11,565 nucleotides of DNA from Nitrospirota bacterium (GTDB taxonomy: Bacteria; Nitrospirota; Leptospirillia; Leptospirillales; Leptospirillaceae). The DNA lies in the NCBI GenBank assembly GCA_021828525.1, contig JAJZGM010000027.1, positions 1-11,565 on the forward strand, given 5' to 3'. The translations under genes were made by a program, and so were the position numbers. Below the pieces are notes generated by a model. It saw only the letters and a program-made list of their open reading frames with translations. It did not search any database and had not been told where the DNA came from. Below, in pieces: positions 6,783 to 11,565 of this stretch (the first letter of the stretch is position 1; each line of letters begins with the position of its first letter).

Positions 6783-8003
6783 TCAGGGGAGCGATGATCC
6801 GGCAGGGGCCGGACTCCCGCTGGCAGGAGCGCAGAGGGTGATCAGGGTCATCTCCGGAGCCATTCCGAGCCGGACCGGGATGCCATAATAACCGAGCCCG
6901 GTGCTGACATGGAGAAAATGTCCGTGGAGCGCGGGGCTCTCAGCCTCGAAGAGGCCCGCATCGTAGCGGAAGAAAATCCGTGCCAGATTCCAGAAGGGGC
7001 GCCGGCCACCGATCTGGCCTCCATGAGTGTGGCCGGAGAGGGTGAGATCAGCGCGGTCTTTAAGTTCGCCCTCCCAGAGGGTCGGCTGATGGACAAGGAC
7101 GAGAACAAATTCCCCCTCCTCCACATCCTGGAAACTCCGGGCAATGTCCGGACCGCATCCGGACCCCTCGTCCTCTCCTGCCGGATCGTCCACGCCGACC
7201 ACCCGGATCCTCCCCCCTCTCCTTTGAATGATCCGGCTTTCATTTTTGAGAATGGGAACCCCGCGGGATTTCATGAAGTCCGGGGCCCTTTTTCCCAGGG
7301 TCCAGTATTCATGGTTTCCCAGGACGGCAAAGGTCCCCAATCGTCCCTGCAATGAACCAAAGATCTTCTCGAAGATCCGGGTTTCCTCCGGACGGTAATC
7401 GATCATGTCTCCCGTATAGACCACCAGGTCGGCAGAAAGACCCCGGGCGGTCTCCGCAATCCTCCGGAGCGACCCCTTTCCCTGCCAGGCCCCGACATGA
7501 AGGTCGCTCAGATGAAGGAGGGTCGTTCCCGAAAGATCGGGAGAGAGACCGGGAAAAAAGAGGGTCTTCCGGATGACCCTGGGAGGACGGAGTCGTTCAA
7601 ACAGGGCAATTCCGAAGAGTGTCAGGAGCAGGAGGCCCCCCGTCGACTCCCCCGCCGTCCAGCGGGAAGCCCCCGTTATTTTCGAGTCCGAAAAAAGAAG
7701 ATTGTGAAGGGCAATGAGGGTCTGGGAGAGAAGGAATCCTACAAAAAAGACTCCTGCGGAAAAATAGAAGAGGAAAAACAGGACATTGAGAATCCGGCGT
7801 CTTGGAAGAAAGCCCCGAAACGACAGGACCAGATAGAGTGGCAGGAGAGTCGCAAGGAGGAAGGCTCCCTCCAGGATCCCCGGAAGGGGAGGCGGAAGAT
7901 AGGATGGAGAATGGTCCCGAATGATCCCGGCCAGAAAGAGGCAGAAGAGTTCATAGAGGATCAGGGAGGACCAGAAAACCCTGACAAAGCGTTGACGGAT
8001 CAA
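6783..8003 (-). CDS. Membrane-anchored metallophosphoesterase (YkuE/YaeI/LpxG-like)
   Basis: The 406-residue protein starts with a hydrophobic half containing about four to five membrane segments (roughly 10-27, 43-62, 71-93 and 122-136). A calcineurin-like phosphoesterase domain follows (about 155-390). The metal-binding motifs are complete: SDLH (D167, H169), GDMID (D199), GNHE (N230, H231), the histidine of VHQP (H305) and GHTHGG (H325, H327). The enzyme should be a two-metal phosphoesterase tethered to the inner membrane. Relatives of this type include YkuE-like proteins and the chlamydial lipid A enzyme LpxG, so a lipid phosphoester is a reasonable but unproven substrate. Translation appears to begin at a TTG at 8003 whose bases overlap the mlaD stop as TTGA, with GAGGT about 12 bases upstream. 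That coupling ties it to the Mla lipid transporter. The C-terminal 15 residues are Pro/Ser/Ala-rich. Confidence 0.85.
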   Translation of the reverse strand: MIRQRFVRVFWSSLILYELFCLFLAGIIRDHSPSYLPPPLPGILEGAFLLATLLPLYLVLSFRGFLPRRRILNVLFFLFYFSAGVFFVGFLLSQTLIALHNLLFSDSKITGASRWTAGESTGGLLLLTLFGIALFERLRPPRVIRKTLFFPGLSPDLSGTTLLHLSDLHVGAWQGKGSLRRIAETARGLSADLVVYTGDMIDYRPEETRIFEKIFGSLQGRLGTFAVLGNHEYWTLGKRAPDFMKSRGVPILKNESRIIQRRGGRIRVVGVDDPAGEDEGSGCGPDIARSFQDVEEGEFVLVLVHQPTLWEGELKDRADLTLSGHTHGGQIGGRRPFWNLARIFFRYDAGLFEAESPALHGHFLHVSTGLGYYGIPVRLGMAPEMTLITLCAPASGSPAPAGSSLP

Positions 8004-8971
8004 AAGACATGGACCTCGACGGTAAAGTATTTTTTGGGATTCTTCTTCATGTCGTCCAGAAGTCCGTTCACCCGGTCAAGGACTCCGTTGATCTGGTCGG
8101 CCATTTTCGGATCGTAGAGCAACTTCCCGGCCGTTCCCTTCCCGCTCTGGATCTGGCTTAGGATTTCGTCCAGCCGGGACAGGCTGTCCTTGAAGGAAGC
8201 CGCCGTCTGGGGATCGTTCAGGAGCTTTCCGGCCAATCCCGGGCCGCTTGAGGCGGTCCTGACCATCTGATCGAGGTCACGAAGCGACCGGTCCAGATTG
8301 TCGTAGAGCACGGGGGAGCCGATCAGCTTCGAAACCGTCCCCGGTCCGTGATCGATCCTTTCCGCAAGCTCCGAGAGGTCGCTGGCCGCCCGGCTGACAT
8401 TCTTGTAAAGAGTCGGGTCCCCCAGAAGACGACCCACTGTCCCTTGCCCCTTCTGGGCCTGCTGGGCCAGGTTCGTCAGGGAGAGGGAGAGGGATTTGAG
8501 GTTTGCGACAACATCCTCTCCGGACTTCATGACCTTGCCCAGGGAACCCGCCTCCAATCCGATGATGGGGAGCGAGGGATTGAGCGGACCTTCCCGGGAA
8601 TCCCCCGGGGTGAGTTCGAGGTATTTGATTCCCATGAGACCTTGCGTATGGATCGAGGCCGTGGCCCCGGCCGACAGATCATCGAAGCGTTTTCGGGTGA
8701 TGCGCATCGTCACCCGGACAAATCTTTTCCCCTGGAACCGGACGAAATGGACGGAGGAGACGTATCCGCTGTCAATCCCGAGAAGACGAACCGGCGCCCC
8801 CTGGGTCAGTCCCTGGACATTCCGGAAGAGGGCGGTGATCTCGACCTGGCGGGAAAAGATGTTGGTGATCTTTCCATAGGCGATGATGACCAGGGCGCCG
8901 ACCAGGAAGCTCACCCCCACGATCAGGCCGACCCGCATTTCGGAAAAGGAAAGATTGCTGCTGCGTTTCAT
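8000..8971 (-). CDS. mlaD: MlaD/MCE-family lipid transport protein with a C-terminal 34-residue repeat
   Basis: This 323-residue protein has a short cytoplasmic N-terminus, one membrane helix (about 13-32) and an MCE domain (about 42-125, including NVQGLTQGAPVRLLGIDSGY and the pore-loop region around GLMGIKYLEL). In known Mla systems MlaD forms a hexameric ring on the MlaE permease and passes phospholipid across the periplasmic side of the inner membrane. After a helical stretch (140-172) come four copies of a repeat with a Gly-x-Gly start followed by a helix: KGQGTVGRLLGDP, HGPGTVSKLIGSP, SGPGLAGKLLNDP and SGKGTAGKLLYDP. Their second glycines are at 177, 211, 245 and 279, an exact period of 34. 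The protein ends NPKKYFTVEVHVF. E. coli MlaD is about 180 residues and lacks such an extension. The ATG at 8971 has AAGGGG 5 bases upstream and lies 12 bases after the mlaF stop. Confidence 0.9.
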   Translation of the reverse strand: MKRSSNLSFSEMRVGLIVGVSFLVGALVIIAYGKITNIFSRQVEITALFRNVQGLTQGAPVRLLGIDSGYVSSVHFVRFQGKRFVRVTMRITRKRFDDLSAGATASIHTQGLMGIKYLELTPGDSREGPLNPSLPIIGLEAGSLGKVMKSGEDVVANLKSLSLSLTNLAQQAQKGQGTVGRLLGDPTLYKNVSRAASDLSELAERIDHGPGTVSKLIGSPVLYDNLDRSLRDLDQMVRTASSGPGLAGKLLNDPQTAASFKDSLSRLDEILSQIQSGKGTAGKLLYDPKMADQINGVLDRVNGLLDDMKKNPKKYFTVEVHVF

Positions 8972-8983
8972 GGAGACCCCTTT

Positions 8984-9712
8984 TCAGGAATCGAGGGAGA
9001 TAAAGGTTTGGATGAAGGGATCGGAGGAGTGCTCGATCTCCTGGCGGGTCCCGGTCGCAATGACTTTGGCATCCTTGATGAACGTAAACAGATCCCCCAC
9101 CCGGTAGGCGTCCGTCAGATCATGGGTCACGACGATATTGGTGCTCCTGAACTCACGCTGGACTCGGCGCATCAGATCGCAGATCGACTTGGAGGTGAAA
9201 GGGTCGAGCCCCGTGGTCGGCTCGTCATAGAGCATGAAGGCCGGATCCTCGGCCGCCATGGCCCGGGCGATCGCCACCCGCCGTCTCATCCCTCCGGAAA
9301 GGTCGGAGGGCATCTGGTCGATGGACGATTCGAGCCCCACGAATTGCAGAAGCGTGCGCACACGCTCCTCGACCTTGTCATCGGAGAGGGTGGTATGCTC
9401 CCAAAGCCAGAAGGCAACATTTTCCCCCACCGTCAGCGAATCGAAAAGGGCTCCCTCCTGGAAAACCATGCCCATCCGCTGGCGGAACCGGAGAAGTTCC
9501 TCCTCGGTCAGCTTTCCGACGTCCAGATCATTGGCCAGGACCCGTCCGGAAACGGGATGAAGGGTTCCCAGAACACATTTCAGGATGGTGGTCTTCCCCG
9601 ATCCGCTCTCCCCCAGGATGACCATGGTCTTCCCCATCGGGACCTCGAGATCGATTCTGTCGAGCACAATCTGGTCCCCGTAGGCGACCGTGACCTTCTC
9701 GAGGCGGATCAC
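8984..9712 (-). CDS. mlaF: Mla-type ABC transporter ATP-binding protein
   Basis: This 242-residue ATPase powers the MlaE permease. All ABC motifs are intact: Walker A GESGSGKTT at 34-42, Q-loop Q85 in VFQEGALF, signature LSGGM at 138-142, Walker B FMLYDEPTTGLDP ending at 171 with E164 as catalytic base, and the H-loop histidine H197 in VVTHD. The VFQEGALFDSLTVGENV segment is typical of MlaF/Ttg2A proteins. The frame stays open upstream to a possible start at 9856, but that would run 148 bases into mlaE. I therefore place the start at the GTG at 9712, where GTGA overlaps the mlaE stop and a GGGGGTGG purine-rich stretch lies just upstream. A GTG three codons earlier (9721) is also possible. The protein is slightly shorter at the C-terminus than E. 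coli MlaF (about 270 residues). Confidence 0.92.
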   Translation of the reverse strand: MIRLEKVTVAYGDQIVLDRIDLEVPMGKTMVILGESGSGKTTILKCVLGTLHPVSGRVLANDLDVGKLTEEELLRFRQRMGMVFQEGALFDSLTVGENVAFWLWEHTTLSDDKVEERVRTLLQFVGLESSIDQMPSDLSGGMRRRVAIARAMAAEDPAFMLYDEPTTGLDPFTSKSICDLMRRVQREFRSTNIVVTHDLTDAYRVGDLFTFIKDAKVIATGTRQEIEHSSDPFIQTFISLDS

Positions 9713-10491
9713 AGCTTCCACCCCCAGACATCGATCAGGAACTTGCTGATCATGAAATTCGCGATGAGGATCCAGATGGCGGCCGAGACCACCGCCTTGG
9801 TGGTGGCGCGTCCGACCCCCTGGGCTCCGCCCGTCGTGCGGAGTCCGTAGAAACACCCGACGGCGACTAGGATAAATCCGAAGACAAAGGGTTTGAGCAT
9901 CCCGTTCACCAGATTGGGAAGGGTCAGGGCCGAGCGGACCCCCGACCAGTAAAGGGGCGCCGGAACATGGGCCCCAAGCTTGGCCACCATCAGGCCCGCC
10001 AGAACTCCCAGAAGATCCCCGATCACCGAAAGGGCAGGCAGCATGACCATGCCTGCCAGGATCTTGGGGGCGATCAGCCGGTCGACCGGATCGACGCCCA
10101 TGACCAGAAGGGCCTCGATCTGCTGCGTTGTGGCCATCATCCCCAGCTCCGAAGTGATGCCCGCCGTCACCCGGGCCGACATCACCAGGGACGCCAGGAC
10201 CGGTCCCATGTCCCGGATGATGGAGGTGGCGACGACCCTCCCCAGAAGGTTCGATGCTCCATAGGGAGCCATGACCACGCTGAACTGGAGGGCCATGTCG
10301 AGCCCGGCGAAGAGATTCGCGAGAAAGACGATCGGGATCGAGCCGACCCCCAGGCGATCCATTTCGAGCAGGCTCTCCCTCATGCGGAAATGGAAGATGA
10401 GGTAGCGGAAGGACTTCACGATCATCATCGTGAAGTCCTGAACCGACATCAGCAGGCCTGCCAGGAACAAAAATGACCGTTTAACCGGCAT
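9709..10491 (-). CDS. mlaE: Mla-type ABC transporter permease
   Basis: This 260-residue polytopic inner-membrane protein matches the MlaE permease family. An N-terminal amphipathic helix (about 1-45) precedes five or so membrane segments (near 50-72, 95-112, 143-170, 200-216 and 233-253). The family's conserved cytoplasmic region is easily seen at 93-140: RDMGPVLASLVMSARVTAG, then ELGMM, then QQIEALLVMGVDPVDRL, which contacts the ATPase. MlaE dimers bind MlaF below and the MlaD ring above to move phospholipid between the membranes. I chose the ATG at 10491, which overlaps the end of nfo by 11 bases; a GTG one codon earlier or a TTG at 10524 would lengthen it. The stop overlaps the mlaF start by 4 bases. 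No mlaB (STAS) or mlaC (periplasmic shuttle) gene follows, so any such partners are encoded elsewhere. Confidence 0.92.
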   Translation of the reverse strand: MPVKRSFLFLAGLLMSVQDFTMMIVKSFRYLIFHFRMRESLLEMDRLGVGSIPIVFLANLFAGLDMALQFSVVMAPYGASNLLGRVVATSIIRDMGPVLASLVMSARVTAGITSELGMMATTQQIEALLVMGVDPVDRLIAPKILAGMVMLPALSVIGDLLGVLAGLMVAKLGAHVPAPLYWSGVRSALTLPNLVNGMLKPFVFGFILVAVGCFYGLRTTGGAQGVGRATTKAVVSAAIWILIANFMISKFLIDVWGWKL

Positions 10492-11401
10492 CACGCAGGA
10501 GTTCCGGAACGGGAAGGCCGGCAAAGGTATGGAGCCGCCGAAGATTCAGGCGGTCGAGGGCCTCCCCCTCCCCCTTCGGTGTCTCAAGGATCACCGGAAC
10601 TCCCGAGGAGAGGGCCTTTCTGACGATTCGGGAAAGGGCCTCCTGACCGATATGACCCTCCCCCAGGCCGGCGTGGCGGTCGCGACCGGATCCGAGTCCG
10701 AACAGGGCGTCGTTTATGTGCCAGAGGGAGAGACGGCCGGAGGGGACGCCCGACAGGAAGTCCTCCAGGACACGGTCGAGGCCCTCCTCCGAAGAAAGGT
10801 CAAAACCGGCGGCAAACAGATGACAGGAGTCGAGGCACAGGCCCAGTCGGTCGGGGCGCTCGACGGAGGCGATGATCTCGGCCATCTCATCCGGCCGGGA
10901 TCCCAGCATGCTTCCCGCCCCGGCGGTGTTTTCAAGGAGAAGCGGCGTCCGTTGGGCGGGAAGACTGTCCAGAACATCCCTGAGGATTCGGGCCGCCCTC
11001 CGGACGGCAGCGGAACGGTCCCCTCCCCGGGCCGAACCGGGATGCAGGACGAGGCCATCGGCTCCCAGAAGATCCGCGGTCAGGAGTTCCTTTTGCAGGG
11101 TGACCCGGGACTTCAGGGCGATATCTGGTTCCTCTGAGGCGATATTGATCAGGTAGCTTGCATGGACGTAGACGCGGGAGACAGAGGAGGTCGATCGTTC
11201 CCGAAGGTAGGCATCGAGAAGCTCCTCCGTGGGGAGGTCGAACTCCCAGCTTCGCGAGGAATGGGAAAAGATCTGGACGGTGTTCGCGCCCAGAGATTCC
11301 CCGCGTCCAAAGATCCGGTCGAGGCCTCCGGCGGCCGAGACGTGAAGGCCGAACCGGAACGATTTCTTGCCGGTTCGGCCGATTCGGGACTCAGGACTCA
11401 A
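10481..11401 (-). CDS. nfo: Endonuclease IV (AP endonuclease)
   Basis: This 306-residue protein is a TIM-barrel, trinuclear-zinc endonuclease that cuts DNA 5' of abasic sites in base excision repair. All nine metal ligands known from E. coli Nfo can be placed: H80 (VHASYLINIA), H120 (VLHPGS), E157 (LLENTAGAGS), D191 and H194 (CLDSCHLFAAGFD), H228 (WHIND), D241 and H243 (DRHAGLGEGHIG), and E273 (ETPKGEGE). The fold starts at GLHVSAAGG (18-26). The length is slightly above the usual 280-300 because of a basic N-terminal extension of about 15 residues. Translation starts at a TTG at 11401 with GAGGG 4-5 bases upstream. The gene begins 7 bases after the stop of the LTxxQ gene and its 3' end overlaps mlaE, so a DNA-repair gene sits inside an envelope operon. 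No functional link is visible. Confidence 0.95.
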   Translation of the reverse strand: MSPESRIGRTGKKSFRFGLHVSAAGGLDRIFGRGESLGANTVQIFSHSSRSWEFDLPTEELLDAYLRERSTSSVSRVYVHASYLINIASEEPDIALKSRVTLQKELLTADLLGADGLVLHPGSARGGDRSAAVRRAARILRDVLDSLPAQRTPLLLENTAGAGSMLGSRPDEMAEIIASVERPDRLGLCLDSCHLFAAGFDLSSEEGLDRVLEDFLSGVPSGRLSLWHINDALFGLGSGRDRHAGLGEGHIGQEALSRIVRKALSSGVPVILETPKGEGEALDRLNLRRLHTFAGLPVPELLRDAG

Positions 11402-11408
11402 GCAACCC

Positions 11409-11565
11409 TCACATGCCCGGATGAGGAGCCATCGGATGAGGCATCATCAGTCCATGATGCATCATCATCATCTGCCGCCACAGCTTCTTGGCGGTTGCAA
11501 ACTGCTCCGCGGTCAGGACCCGATGGGCCCCGGAGATCATGGTCAGATAGGCGTGCATGATCGTC
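11409..11565 (-). CDS. LTxxQ (Spy/CpxP-like) protein with a Met/His-rich tail, C-terminal end only (5' truncated)
   Basis: Reading the minus strand from the right edge gives 51 residues to a TGA at 11411-11409, with the N-terminus outside the window. The fragment contains LTAEQFATAKKLW, which fits the LTxxQ motif of the Spy/CpxP family of periplasmic helical chaperones and metal-responsive proteins. It ends in a 20-residue tail with eight Met and four His (MMMMHH, then MMPHPMAPHPGM), a composition typical of soft-metal binding such as copper or silver. The tail is written in ATG/CAT triplet repeats, giving a short low-complexity DNA stretch near 11423-11472. The stop lies 7 bases before the nfo start, so it probably leads the same transcript. 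With only the C-terminus visible, a signal peptide and the family assignment cannot be confirmed. Confidence 0.6.
   Translation of the reverse strand, partial: TIMHAYLTMISGAHRVLTAEQFATAKKLWRQMMMMHHGLMMPHPMAPHPGM

Noticed and set aside
8348..9850. A 500-codon open frame on the + strand across mlaD, mlaF and mlaE
   Set aside because: It spans three well-supported genes on the other strand, and its product is low-complexity and highly charged. This is a shadow frame.
9713..9856. N-terminal extension of MlaF to a start at 9856
   Set aside because: It would overlap mlaE by 148 bases and add a Gly/His/Arg-rich stretch unlike the family. The GTG at 9712 gives a normal start and a GTGA junction.

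Overview
The window comes from a GC-rich diderm (Gram-negative) bacterium that respires oxygen. This rests on three things in the sequence: type II secretion (T2SS) inner-membrane genes, an Mla-type outer-membrane lipid transport operon, and a C-family (cbb3-type) haem-copper oxidase subunit. The gene mix and protein style remind me of Nitrospirota such as Leptospirillum. That is an impression, not a database result. I see no IS element, phage gene, CRISPR array, tRNA or rRNA, and no gene-free stretch longer than about 230 bases.

Region A (1-1970, + strand): the end of a T2SS operon in the order gspL (cut by the left edge), gspM, gspK, with overlapping reading frames. It runs tail to tail into region B with only 12 bases between the stop codons.

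Region B (1983-5082, - strand): a two-gene operon encoding a MoxR-family AAA+ ATPase with an unusual three-helix membrane domain, followed 3 bases later by a VWA-domain partner. The pair resembles NorQ/NorD and CbbQ/CbbO. It has its own sigma70-like promoter. Inside the ATPase gene, codon 115 (ATG) carries the same AAGGGGGG ribosome-binding site as the two outer starts. Removing one G from that tract would split the gene into a 114-residue membrane protein and a 332-residue soluble ATPase overlapping by ATGA. This is the most interesting feature of the window.

Region C (5105-6696, - strand): a monocistronic ccoN with a good promoter, a strong RBS and a clear intrinsic terminator. All haem and Cu-B histidines and the catalytic tyrosine are present, but no ccoO, ccoP or ccoQ lies beside it. 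MoxR/VWA pairs are known to assemble the metal centre of the related NO reductase, so regions B and C may work together as an oxidase and its assembly ATPase. That link is inference.

Region D (6760-11565, - strand): a tightly packed run, in transcription order, of a Met/His-rich LTxxQ (Spy/CpxP-like) protein cut by the right edge, nfo (endonuclease IV), mlaE, mlaF, mlaD and a membrane-anchored metallophosphoesterase. Stop/start overlaps such as GTGA and TTGA indicate translational coupling. MlaE, MlaF and MlaD would form the inner-membrane phospholipid transporter; MlaD carries an unusual 34-residue repeat. The phosphoesterase may act on a lipid or envelope substrate.
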